A DNA stretch of 64,000 bases from Tectiglobus sp965247245 (lineage in GTDB: Bacteria; Pseudomonadota; Alphaproteobacteria; Rhizobiales; Hyphomicrobiaceae), in contig CBDFGV010000003.1 of assembly GCA_965247245.1 (NCBI GenBank), positions 682,001 to 746,000 on the forward strand. Direction: 5' to 3'. How positions within the stretch are numbered: position 1 is the stretch's first letter; every line of letters begins with the position of its first letter. Made by a program: the position numbers and the translations under genes. This document shows, one piece after another, positions 26,626 through 35,156 of this stretch. The notes below the pieces were generated by a model that saw only the letters and a program-made list of their open reading frames with translations, made no database searches and was not told the origin of the DNA.

Positions 26626-27374
26626 TACGCTCCTGGACCGCTAACTAAGCCACATGCGCAACAATCGGATGCAAGCGACGCGTCGCGGCACTTTAAAGAT
26701 CGTGCTTCAAACAAAACGATACGTCACGAGCGAAACACGACACAAGCATTCCTATCGCGCTACAACCGAACCTCGCTGTTTCGCCTCGAATGCTCGGCCT
26801 CGAAACCCAGGCAACCATAAGGCCGGGCCAAATCCGCGACCACCTCAAACCAAAATAAGTGGAGGTGAGCGCCACAGCGACATGTGATCGCGTTCAAGTG
26901 TTTTTTTCCTATACAAACGATAGAGGCACTGGATTTGATCCAGCATTTGTATACGGCGCAGTTCCTGTATCATGCTGAATCCGACCAAGAAATAGTCTGA
27001 CCGCCGGCACCCTCAGCTATCCAAGATGATACAAGGGGCGTCCCATGTGGGGCTAGAACGAGCGCACTCGTAGAGCGTTGCGCCTTGCCTATAGATCAGT
27101 GCGCCCATTGTGAATGACGGGCTGAGCATCTTGATCAAACGGGGCACAGCCGACTTTGACAACGCCGCCCAACCACAAGTTGAGACACTTCTCGTGACCT
27201 TAGGATTGAAAAGCCAAGATATATAAACTTATCTGATAAATTCGATCGAGCTTTAAAACTCAAATCATTTGGCTGAGCAAGTCACTGTAGATTAGGATGA
27301 AATCAATTGACCAGCGGTCCTTGATGCTCTGCTACAAGTGGCAATTGCGGCCCCATCAGAGCAATCCGGAACGC
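26626..27374. other. Gene-poor stretch between two XRE genes
   Basis: About 750 bases without a supported gene; the short frames here have no ribosome-binding sites and odd composition. By eye it is more AT-rich than the surroundings, notably at about 27190-27290. It contains the nested palindrome at 26910-26953. Confidence 0.45.
26910..26953. repeat. Nested palindrome in gene-poor region
   Basis: TATACAAA (26910-26917) is complementary to TTTGTATA (26946-26953). Inside it CTGGAT (26929-26934) and ATCCAG (26938-26943) pair around a 3-base loop. A T-run comes just before it on the plus strand, so it does not fit a terminator in either direction. An operator or a hairpin in an unrecognised RNA is possible. 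Confidence 0.5.
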
Positions 27375-27833
27375 TTATCCACTCGCCCCACGCTGACTCA
27401 GATTATCGCCGTCTTCATCATCATTTTCGAAACGAACAGCATGATAGGCGCGCGCCATCTCCAACATTCCGCGCTTGACCGTTTCATCGTCCATTTTTGA
27501 TAGCAGGCGCACGATTTCGGCAGTCATTCTATCCGAAAATAACTCAATCATATCATCGGGATAGGCGTTCACAAGGCCAACCCCATCAAGAAAATACGCT
27601 GACGGCACATCCAGCACATAACCAAACTGGACAATCCGGGACGCGCGTATGCTGCTGATGCCGGTTTCGTACTTATGAACTTGCTGCGGTGAGATATGGC
27701 AGCGGTCGGCCAGATCTTGTTGGCTCATGCCAAGCATTTCACGTCTGGCGCGAAGGCGCTTCCCGACGCTGACATCGACCTCTGACGCACTTCTGGGCTT
27801 AAGTCGAAAATCTCTGGATTCCAAATTAGACAA
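27375..27833 (-). CDS. XRE-family regulator, PraR-like
   Basis: A 152-residue DNA-binding protein with an XRE HTH at about residues 20-85 (VGKRLRARREMLGMSQQDLADRCHISPQQVHKYETG) followed by LDVPSAYFLDG. This arrangement closely resembles rhizobial PraR/Phr-type regulators, which repress quorum-sensing and stress genes. The acidic C-terminus (NDDEDGDN) is variable in that group. It is divergent from the GNAT-like gene with a 166-base shared upstream region, so that gene is a candidate target. Assignment to PraR function is by resemblance only. Confidence 0.85.
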   Translation of the reverse strand: MSNLESRDFRLKPRSASEVDVSVGKRLRARREMLGMSQQDLADRCHISPQQVHKYETGISSIRASRIVQFGYVLDVPSAYFLDGVGLVNAYPDDMIELFSDRMTAEIVRLLSKMDDETVKRGMLEMARAYHAVRFENDDEDGDNLSQRGASG

Positions 27834-27999
27834 AACGTTCCCCGCCCTGGATCGAGAATTACCAACTCATATTAGTTAACGCACAATCCACTCAACCTGC
27901 AGTTTGGGTCAAGCGGAATTAGCCAAGATTCAAAGTTTCACACCGCAATTGAAGTAGACGACGCTAGTTTTTTCTACCTCAACGAAAGAGAGACTAGCG

Positions 28000-28779
28000 A
28001 TGACAATCACCACACGCACAATCGACAGATTTCTCGCAAAAGTTGATATTCCCATTGGCCCGACAGAGCTCATCACCCGTGTCATTATCAAAGGGCTTAC
28101 TGCAGCTGCAAACCGCGGCGTTTTTCTCGAGCTGACGACATTCGACGAACTGATGTCGGTCAACAGCCAAAACCTCGATAGCTGGCGGCCGCTCTCAACA
28201 AGCTGGCAACCCGGTCTTGGCCATGCCGACAACAGTACAGGTTACGTCATCATCGGGCGCAACGCTGACGGGCAGATCATGACGACGACAGCAATCCAAT
28301 ACCTGGACTGGAGACATACCGACTTCAAATCCGAAGCCGAAAGTCTGCGCTTCTTCTATGTCAACCCAGCGCGGGATGCAGCGCCGGGCGAAGCGTGCGA
28401 AGTTGGCGAGGAAGGGCAAGGCGCCTTGTCAGAGCGTACATTACACACCGGCGCAGGTTGGTTTCACAGTGACATGCGCGGTCGACAGCTAACCAATATC
28501 ATTCCGCGGGTTAGTCGTGCCTACGCCACCGGTCGTTGGGCCATCGACAGCGCATTTGGCGTGATCTCCGAGTACAACTGTTCACGCCAGTTCCATAAGC
28601 GTATTGGCTTGATCGAAGACGTTGCGCCCGTGACGTTTGTGAATTCACCCAGCTATCCGGATCAAACAGTCAAACTGCGCCTTGTCCGGATGTCACTCGA
28701 TGAGATCTACAATGATAGCGTGCGCTTCCTGCTAGACTTCGACAGTGACGCTGCGATTAATCAGCGGAGCGCTCAGTAG
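28000..28779 (+). CDS. GNAT-like protein of unknown function
   Basis: A 259-residue protein. The middle region GYVIIGRNADGQI...AIQYLDW and the segment GAGWFHSDMRGRQLTNIIPRVSRAYATG look like strands 2-4 and the acyl-CoA pyrophosphate loop (R-G-R-x-L) of a GNAT acyltransferase fold. The following CSRQFHKRIGLIE resembles the usual late GNAT segment. I know this shape from uncharacterised alphaproteobacterial proteins, but no substrate. It lacks the conserved Arg/Trp/Glu pattern of LuxI autoinducer synthases. AGAGAG precedes the ATG. Its last 48 bases overlap the convergent gene. Confidence 0.6.
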   Translation: MTITTRTIDRFLAKVDIPIGPTELITRVIIKGLTAAANRGVFLELTTFDELMSVNSQNLDSWRPLSTSWQPGLGHADNSTGYVIIGRNADGQIMTTTAIQYLDWRHTDFKSEAESLRFFYVNPARDAAPGEACEVGEEGQGALSERTLHTGAGWFHSDMRGRQLTNIIPRVSRAYATGRWAIDSAFGVISEYNCSRQFHKRIGLIEDVAPVTFVNSPSYPDQTVKLRLVRMSLDEIYNDSVRFLLDFDSDAAINQRSAQ

Positions 28780-29583
28780 CTCACGGCCACCATCATCAGT
28801 TTCAACAGGAAGAATGAGGCGGGTGTAGATGTGATGCACCAGTGAGCCATTCTTGCCGCCGGCGATCACAGCCTCAACTTCCGAAAAGTCGGGCTGGCCA
28901 ACCACCAATGCCTGGCGATAGGTGTTTGCAATCCAGGCCCCATAGCGCATATCAGGTTGGATTTCGACAGGATTGCCGCGGGAGTGTTCGGCCCATTTGT
29001 CGTCCTGATAGGTGATGAGCCCTTTTCCGATCTCCTTGAATTGCAACGCCCCGGTCTCGTTGCTGCGAGAGATTGCGAGATACTTCCCGCCTGTAATTTC
29101 GCTGATCTGTTCGCGGCAACGCTGGATATCAATGCGCCCAGAATGTGCTTTCCAGAAATCGAGCAGAGCCGCATGCGGCTGACAGTGCTCAATACTGGAG
29201 ATGGACCGGGGCAGCATGAAATAGCGATCATGCAGCTTCTCGGCATGCTCCAGTTTCAAGGACAAAAACCGTTTGGCAAGCGCGCGCGCGCCCCGAACAA
29301 ACTCATAGTGCCACTGACCATCGTACCATGCGAGGGTTGCCCGCACGCCGCTGTGACCTTCAATCAGTCCGATTGTTGCAACATAGCAGTCGTACTTCAG
29401 CTGTCCGGGGGCAAAGCGAAGCGTACAGCCTTTTGCTGAGCTCGAAACCTCGACATACCCATGATTTCTCACGAGATAATCAGGCAGAACATCGCTGTCG
29501 ATACGTGAATTATACTTCAATCTCAGCCGACCGGATCCGGTGTCCCAGACCATGCCAGTGGGGTCAACAAGCTTGGAATTCAT
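28732..29583 (-). CDS. PAS_5-like protein of unknown function
   Basis: A 283-residue protein without a signal or membrane segment. The second half (about 140-275) has the pattern LLDFWKAHSG...IGKGLITY...RYGAWIANTYRQAL..GQPDF...HIYTRLILPVETDDGG. This matches my recollection of the alphaproteobacterial PAS_5 sensory-type domain (R-L-x-L-P-L ending). The first 130 residues are unlike anything I recognise. The start at 29583 is a choice; the frame is open to 29634. It converges on, and overlaps, the GNAT-like gene. Confidence 0.55.
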   Translation of the reverse strand: MNSKLVDPTGMVWDTGSGRLRLKYNSRIDSDVLPDYLVRNHGYVEVSSSAKGCTLRFAPGQLKYDCYVATIGLIEGHSGVRATLAWYDGQWHYEFVRGARALAKRFLSLKLEHAEKLHDRYFMLPRSISSIEHCQPHAALLDFWKAHSGRIDIQRCREQISEITGGKYLAISRSNETGALQFKEIGKGLITYQDDKWAEHSRGNPVEIQPDMRYGAWIANTYRQALVVGQPDFSEVEAVIAGGKNGSLVHHIYTRLILPVETDDGGRELLSAPLINRSVTVEV

Positions 29584-29904
29584 TCTGCCCGCGCTCAAAT
29601 AATTGCAGCCCGCATAAGCCAACAGAATTATCACAACGTCTATCGCTGTCTACATAATGGCGATGCCCGACTGACTACGCCTGGCAGCGACAAACACGTT
29701 GCTCCCTGTAGAAACTACTTTCCACTGACAACTGCTTTGGACTACTAACGATTGGTAAGATAAGAGGAATCGCGGCTTTGATTCGAGCAATCAACCCTTG
29801 ATAGACGCGCTATATCGGCTTCAACCAGTGCGCAAAAGCCTCATAATTAAGCCAGCAACAAAGGTGTGGAAGATCACGCCAAACGTCAAAAAGCAACCAA
29901 CAGC
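29584..29904. other. Divergent intergenic region, no gene seen
   Basis: This is the shared upstream region of the PAS_5-like gene (minus) and the MBL hydrolase gene (plus). I see no RNA gene or clear repeat. Confidence 0.35.
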
Positions 29905-30813
29905 ATGACCGATCTTAAGTTTCGCACCGAAATCGATTTCGAATACGCGGTGCCACGCGAAGTTACCACTGGGGTGACAAGAATTGTTGCCAACAACCCA
30001 AGCGTCTTCACGTTCAAAGGCACCAACACATACATCCTGGGTCAGGGCAACGATCTGGCACTGATTGATCCAGGCCCGGAAGACGATCCACATTTCAATG
30101 CGATTATGGCGTTCATTGGTGACCGGCAGCTTTCACATATCCTGATAACGCACACACACCGCGACCATATTGACGGACTGGAACGCCTCGCCAGCGCTAC
30201 GGGCGCGAAAGTCTGTGGTTATGGCCGAACGGCCTTCGACGGCGACGCACTCTCAGCCAGTCCATCCGGCGCTGAAGCCTATGAACTCGCGTTTACACCC
30301 GACCAAAAGCTCGTCGACGGCGATGAGGTTTCCGGCAGCGATTGGGCCGTGAAGGCACTCTTTACACCAGGTCATGCTCCCGACCACTTGAGCTTCGAGC
30401 TGATAGGCCGAAAAGTCTTGTTCTCGGGCGATCACGTGATGGGCTGGAACACCAGTGTTGTAGCACCACCAGAAGGCAACATGACTGACTACCTTGCCTC
30501 CCTCGAAAAGTTGCTCGATCGGCAAGACGACGTCTATTTCCCAGGACACGGCGGCCGTATCGAACAACCGCAGCGCTTTGCCAAAGCCTATCTTGTCCAT
30601 CGCAGATGGCGCGAACAAGCGATCTTGTCTGCTATTCAGGACGGCAACGACAACATCGCAAAGGTGGTGGCCGTCGTTTACAAGAATTTGGATGCGCGTC
30701 TGGTGCGTGCTGCATCACTATCCGTCCAGGCCCACGTCGAGCATCTGGCCGAACTGTCCAAAGTGCGCCTGGAGCAGCCGGTCACATTCGATTCAAAAAT
30801 CACGGTGACTTAG
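29905..30813 (+). CDS. MBL-fold metallo-hydrolase
   Basis: A 302-residue metallo-beta-lactamase-fold protein with the zinc motif HTHRDH (H83, H85, D87, H88), further ligands at FTPGHAPDH and FSGDHVMGW, and a C-terminal winged-helix-like extension (about 225-300). This size and tail are typical of the LACTB2/glyoxalase-II-like hydrolases, some of which act on RNA. The substrate is not readable. An upstream GTG at 29866 in the same frame has an AAAGG near it; the ATG is chosen because similarity starts soon after it. Confidence 0.85.
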   Translation: MTDLKFRTEIDFEYAVPREVTTGVTRIVANNPSVFTFKGTNTYILGQGNDLALIDPGPEDDPHFNAIMAFIGDRQLSHILITHTHRDHIDGLERLASATGAKVCGYGRTAFDGDALSASPSGAEAYELAFTPDQKLVDGDEVSGSDWAVKALFTPGHAPDHLSFELIGRKVLFSGDHVMGWNTSVVAPPEGNMTDYLASLEKLLDRQDDVYFPGHGGRIEQPQRFAKAYLVHRRWREQAILSAIQDGNDNIAKVVAVVYKNLDARLVRAASLSVQAHVEHLAELSKVRLEQPVTFDSKITVT

Positions 30814-30843
30814 GCCGAACCAAATCTGACGCCCACCCATCAA

Positions 30844-31683
30844 CTACTGCGAAGTTCCCTGACGCCGTGAACGTTGACGCCGGGCACGCGCCCCCGCCGG
30901 CACACTCGCCTCGACGCGCGCGACAATCTCGGTGCGCAGATCACGTATCCGCCCGGCATTTGCACCAAAGTCTGACTCACCGAACCGCGATGCAGAACGG
31001 ATATCAACCGCACTACCGCCCCTCACCGCGCGAACTCTGACGACCACATCGTCGTAGAAGCCCAACACCAGAGTCCGGTCAACCGCTTCCAACTGACCAA
31101 AGTCCCGCCCGCCCGTACCGAAAGGTATCTCGCCCTGCAGGATCATGCGCTTGCGCTGCAAGGCCTTGCGGACCAACTCCATAACCGCTTCAGGCGATCG
31201 CTGAACCCGCAAAGTTCGCAAGTCCGGATACGATTCCTTCTGAACCGTCGCAAACTCCTGACGGTAGACCGTATCATGCGAGCCTGGTGGTCGCTTCTCA
31301 GCTGCAAAGACGAATAGTGGTGGATCGGCGAGATCAGTCGCAACGTCGTTGATCCGCGGATAGTCGCCAGCCTTGACCAAAACGCCCATTGGCCAGGCCA
31401 ATAGCAGAACAGAAATCACCATCCCAGTGACAGCGTTGGATCCTCCGGCCCATCCCCGCTGCCAAATCCGCACTAGTGCAAACAGTCCGATCAACAATGC
31501 AAGGCCACACCCAATGAATGACAAGGCAAAGAGATTGAGGGCAACGGCAGTCGGCATGCCAAACAAACGATGAAACAACGCCGTCAACACAACTATTGCT
31601 GTCGAGAAGAGTGCAAGGCGAATCGTCCACACACTGGACTGGATCGCACGATTATCCTCAATAAAGGCAGTGCTCTGCACCAT
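30844..31683 (-). CDS. DUF1499 family membrane protein
   Basis: A 279-residue protein with about three N-terminal membrane helices (residues 20-110) followed by a soluble DUF1499 domain. Hallmarks are DVATDLADPPLF, YPDLRTL, GFYDDVVVRVRAV and VDIRSASRFGESDFGANAGRIRDL. Function unknown in the family. The C-terminus is Arg-rich. It converges on the MBL gene with 30 bases between stops. The ATG at 31683 is chosen over an open upstream TTG. Confidence 0.85.
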   Translation of the reverse strand: MVQSTAFIEDNRAIQSSVWTIRLALFSTAIVVLTALFHRLFGMPTAVALNLFALSFIGCGLALLIGLFALVRIWQRGWAGGSNAVTGMVISVLLLAWPMGVLVKAGDYPRINDVATDLADPPLFVFAAEKRPPGSHDTVYRQEFATVQKESYPDLRTLRVQRSPEAVMELVRKALQRKRMILQGEIPFGTGGRDFGQLEAVDRTLVLGFYDDVVVRVRAVRGGSAVDIRSASRFGESDFGANAGRIRDLRTEIVARVEASVPAGARARRQRSRRQGTSQ

Positions 31684-31887
31684 TGCATACACCCATTTTC
31701 GACCGGTGCCGGCTGACGACCCGGACACCACAAGCTTTGCCAAAGTCTACAAGATTCAATCAAGGGATGACAGCAGATCACAGGTATGCTCCCATGCCGG
31801 ACAGTCATACCGAACCGCGGCGCCAAAGGGAAACGCCAAGCTCGCCCGGCCCGTGTCACTCAACCGTTCTTTATCAATGGTCCAGTC

Positions 31888-33282
31888 ATGAATCAGCTTA
31901 CCAACTTCCAAATGCGCGACGTCGACGCTTTGCTCCACCCTACAACCAATCTCGCCGCCCACCGCACAACCGGTCCGCTGGTCCTAGATCGCGCGGAGGG
32001 GGTTCACGTATGGGACACAAGTGGGAAGAAGTACATCGAAGGTTTGGCAGGGTTGTGGTGCACAGGTCTTGGATACGGCAACCAAGAACTGGTGGAAGCC
32101 GCCCGCGAACAAATGAGCAAACTCTCGTTTACTCACCTGTTCGGCGGCCGCAGCCACGAACCGGCCATTGAACTGGCAGAGAAACTAAAGGAACTCGTTC
32201 CGACGCCAACCTCCAAGGTGTTTTTCACCTCATCGGGTAGCGAAGCCAACGACACACAGATCAAGCTGGCCTGGTACTATAACAACGCACGCGGAAAACC
32301 AAAAAAGAAGAAAATCATCGGCCGCATCCGCGGTTATCATGGCGTCACCGTCGCTGCCGCTAGTCTGACTGGCCTGCCGATATTCCACGCCGATTTCGAC
32401 ATTCCGTTGCCAGGCTTTCTCCATGCCGACTGCCCGCACCATTACCGAAACGCGGAGGCTGGTGAGAGTGAAGAAGATTTCGCAACACGCATGGCGGACA
32501 ATCTCGAGCAGCTTATCTTGCGCGAAGATCCCGATACGATCGCTGCAATGATTGCAGAACCGATTCAGGGCGCCGGCGGTGTCATTATCCCACCGAAAAC
32601 CTACTTCGCCAAAATCCAGGAGATCCTGAGAAAGTATGACATTCGCCTGATTGCCGATGAAGTCATTTGCGGCTTTGGCCGCACCGGCAATTGGTTCGGT
32701 AGCCAGACCTACGAGATCGAGCCAGACACCATCTCGATGGCAAAGGCTATCACGTCAGCATACATGCCGCTTGGCGCTGTGACAGTGTCCGAGCCGGTCT
32801 ACGATGCTCTCGTCAGTGAGAGTGAGAAGCTCGGGATGTTTGCTCATGGCTTTACGTACTCTGGCCATCCGGTTGCATCCGCGGTCGCTGTCAAGACAAT
32901 CGAAATTTACGAGCGCATCAATATTGTCGAGCATGTTCGCAATGTTTCACCGATCTTCCTCGATCGCTTATCGAAGCTGTCCGATCACCCGCTCGTCGGC
33001 GAAACGCGCGGAACTGGATTGATCTGCGGTATCGAACTGGTGAAGGACAAGTCGACGAAGGAAAGCTTCGATCCAAAGAGCGCTGTCGGCGCAAAGATCG
33101 CGCAGTTTGCCCAGGATGAAGGCCTGATCTCACGCGCTGTTGGTGGCGATACACTCGGCTTGTGCCCACCGCTCGTCATCCAACCGGACGAGATCAACGA
33201 AGCGTTTGACGCGATGGAGCGGGCACTTAATCGCGGCCTCAACTGGGTTAAGCAGGACCTCGGGATAACCATTGCCGGATAA
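31888..33282 (+). CDS. Class III (omega) aminotransferase
   Basis: A 464-residue PLP enzyme of the omega-amino acid/putrescine-pyruvate/beta-alanine-pyruvate transaminase type. Visible are FFTSSGSEANDTQIK (cofactor phosphate site), RGYHGVTVAAASLTGLP, ADEVICGFGRTG (Asp to the pyridine N) and MAKAITSAYMPLGA with the Schiff-base Lys. Likely donors are amines or omega-amino acids with pyruvate as acceptor, but this is inference. The ATG at 31888 is favoured by family alignment. It is followed closely by an exported orphan gene. Confidence 0.93.
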   Translation: MNQLTNFQMRDVDALLHPTTNLAAHRTTGPLVLDRAEGVHVWDTSGKKYIEGLAGLWCTGLGYGNQELVEAAREQMSKLSFTHLFGGRSHEPAIELAEKLKELVPTPTSKVFFTSSGSEANDTQIKLAWYYNNARGKPKKKKIIGRIRGYHGVTVAAASLTGLPIFHADFDIPLPGFLHADCPHHYRNAEAGESEEDFATRMADNLEQLILREDPDTIAAMIAEPIQGAGGVIIPPKTYFAKIQEILRKYDIRLIADEVICGFGRTGNWFGSQTYEIEPDTISMAKAITSAYMPLGAVTVSEPVYDALVSESEKLGMFAHGFTYSGHPVASAVAVKTIEIYERINIVEHVRNVSPIFLDRLSKLSDHPLVGETRGTGLICGIELVKDKSTKESFDPKSAVGAKIAQFAQDEGLISRAVGGDTLGLCPPLVIQPDEINEAFDAMERALNRGLNWVKQDLGITIAG

Positions 33283-33289
33283 CGCACGA

Positions 33290-34267
33290 ATGCGCGGCCT
33301 TGCTCTTATTCCCAGTCTGCGACAGTGGACTGCCTGCCTCATGGTGCTGTGGGTGCTCGCCCCAGCATCTGCTCATGCACAGAACTACCAATCGGCTTCA
33401 CCACCAGCCATCAAGCAGCTGACAATAGCCGCCTGGGTTGTTCAACTTGCCTCCGATGAAAGCACATCACAAGACGGCAATGCCAAAAGGTCAACCTGGC
33501 GAAACACTTTCGGGCAGGAACGCAAAACAGCACGATGGCGCAAGCTCGGCAAGCGCAGTATCGACGCCGACATTGTTGTCCTGAAACGGTTGAAGTCGCT
33601 GGCAGATGTTCGTCGACTGTTCCCCGCACGAACCCATCGAGTGATCGCCTCGCGCGCGGCACTCGCGAAAGTAAGTCGTTCAACCGAATTGATTGCAGGT
33701 GAAAAGGTCAAACCATCTCCCTTCACCTATGAGACCTTCCCGGCCATTGCCATCCGCCGCCGCCGCGGGCTGCGCATCACTGCCATCCGGCACATCACGA
33801 CCCAAACAATAGGCACCGGTATTGCGCAAACTGGCAGCCCACCAAGACACATCGCGCTCGCCGCCCGCATCCACGCAACTGGCCGCTTCATTTGGGTGAT
33901 GACACCCATCGTTGATGTCACCTGCACAATCACTGATCAGGATCGCAGCGATTGCCCCACTGGCAAACCACCGATCAATCAAATTCATCGCTGGCTGCGC
34001 ACGTTCACCGATCAAAAGACACCCATCATCATTGCCACGACAACCGAGCGACCGGCACAGAGACAATCTGAAGACGGTGAAGCTGATAAGGAAGCAGCTA
34101 AAGACGCCAGTCAAAAAGCAGCAGCAAAATCCAGATGCAAGAGTAGCCAACGCCCAACCATCGTAGCAGCCGACAAACTACCGGCAGAGCTGGTGGAATT
34201 GGGCGAACTGAAGCCGTCGGCTGATCGACCCTGCGCCGCCATCGCCCAACTCAACTACAACGACTGA
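33290..34267 (+). CDS. Exported protein of unknown function, weakly EEP-like
   Basis: A 325-residue protein with a signal peptide (ACLMVLWVLAPASAHAQ, cleavage near HAQ-N). The body includes ADIVVLKRLKSLADVRRLFPARTHRVIASRAAL. This recalls the beta-strand/loop of endonuclease/exonuclease/phosphatase-fold proteins, but the catalytic Glu of the LQE motif is a Lys (LKR), so an active EEP enzyme is doubtful. A Gln/Asp/Lys-rich linker lies at about 255-285, with several late Cys. It starts 8 bases after the aminotransferase stop, so probably co-transcribed. Confidence 0.65.
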   Translation: MRGLALIPSLRQWTACLMVLWVLAPASAHAQNYQSASPPAIKQLTIAAWVVQLASDESTSQDGNAKRSTWRNTFGQERKTARWRKLGKRSIDADIVVLKRLKSLADVRRLFPARTHRVIASRAALAKVSRSTELIAGEKVKPSPFTYETFPAIAIRRRRGLRITAIRHITTQTIGTGIAQTGSPPRHIALAARIHATGRFIWVMTPIVDVTCTITDQDRSDCPTGKPPINQIHRWLRTFTDQKTPIIIATTTERPAQRQSEDGEADKEAAKDASQKAAAKSRCKSSQRPTIVAADKLPAELVELGELKPSADRPCAAIAQLNYND

Positions 34268-34321
34268 TACTTGAGTTCTGAACAGTTAGCGGAGAAAGGG
34301 TGATGCCCCTCATCGCCACAA

Positions 34322-35080
34322 TCAAACGTGCTGACCACCGTTGATGTGCAGCTCCGCACCGTTCACGTAACTCGACTGCTCGGTACAAAGGAAATAGATC
34401 GCCTTGGCAACTTCCTCCGGTTCACCCATCCGCCGCATAGGAATTTGCTCTTCAACAATCCGCTCGGTACCAGGAGAGAGGATGGCCGTATCTATCTCAC
34501 CTGGAGAGATCGCATTAACGCGGACGCCGCGCTGTCCAAACTCATGCGCCATCTCTCGTGTCAAAGAGGCCAACGCGGCCTTCGACGTAGCGTAAGCTGC
34601 ACCTGCGAACGGATGCACCCGGCTCCCAACAATCGAGGTCACGTTGACCACGGCACCCTGTGCACTCTCCAGCTCAGACAGCAAACCGCGCCCAAGCATG
34701 ATTGGGCCAAAGAAATTCACCTGGAACACCCGCTGCCAATCATTGATGTTGGTGTCGATGGCGCCGAGACGTTCCCCTTCCGGCCCCTTTGGACTGATCG
34801 CAGCGTTGTTCACCAACGCATTGAGCTGTCCTTGATTGTCCGTCAGGCGCTCCTTCATTTCAGCGATGGCTCGCTCAGTATCCGCCTGATCCGCCAGGTC
34901 GACCTGAATATGATCTTCCGGCCCCATCTCCCAGGGGCAGTTCTCAGGAAAAGGCTGCCGCGAACAGGTAATCACCCGCCAACCAGCGGACGAAAACCGC
35001 TTAACGGTCGCATGGCCGATCCCACGCGAAGCACCTGTCAGGATGAGAGTTTTCCGAGGCTGGTTTGTCGACCCAGGCAT
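34322..35080 (-). CDS. Short-chain dehydrogenase/reductase
   Basis: A 252-residue SDR with the cofactor motif TGASRGIG, the NNAA segment, the catalytic Ser in VNVTSIVGS, and Tyr/Lys in YATSK, then NAISPGEIDT. The pattern is the classical FabG-like subfamily. The Arg residues after the first strand (CSRQ) suggest NADP preference. The substrate is unknown. It lies 76 bases downstream of the FadL gene but is separated from it by a hairpin. Confidence 0.92.
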   Translation of the reverse strand: MPGSTNQPRKTLILTGASRGIGHATVKRFSSAGWRVITCSRQPFPENCPWEMGPEDHIQVDLADQADTERAIAEMKERLTDNQGQLNALVNNAAISPKGPEGERLGAIDTNINDWQRVFQVNFFGPIMLGRGLLSELESAQGAVVNVTSIVGSRVHPFAGAAYATSKAALASLTREMAHEFGQRGVRVNAISPGEIDTAILSPGTERIVEEQIPMRRMGEPEEVAKAIYFLCTEQSSYVNGAELHINGGQHV

Positions 35081-35102
35081 AAGGGTTCACCACAATAATT
35101 GA

Positions 35103-35125
35103 CCCGCGGTACAGCGCACCGCGGG
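35103..35125 (-). terminator. Hairpin between FadL and SDR genes
   Basis: CCCGCGGT (35103-35110) and ACCGCGGG (35118-35125) form a perfect 8-bp GC-rich stem with a 7-base loop, 32 bases past the FadL stop. On the minus strand it is followed by TCAATTATTG, a weak T-run, so termination may be partial. Confidence 0.55.
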
Positions 35126-35156
35126 CCGACATTATACCAGCTTGATGACTGTGTCT

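Noticed and set aside
26266..27833. Toxin-antitoxin or restriction-control role for the XRE genes
   Set aside because: Neither XRE gene has a small partner gene or a methylase beside it.
28000..28779. LuxI-type autoinducer synthase
   Set aside because: The conserved LuxI Arg/Phe/Trp/Glu/Asp pattern is not present; only a general GNAT-like shape is seen.
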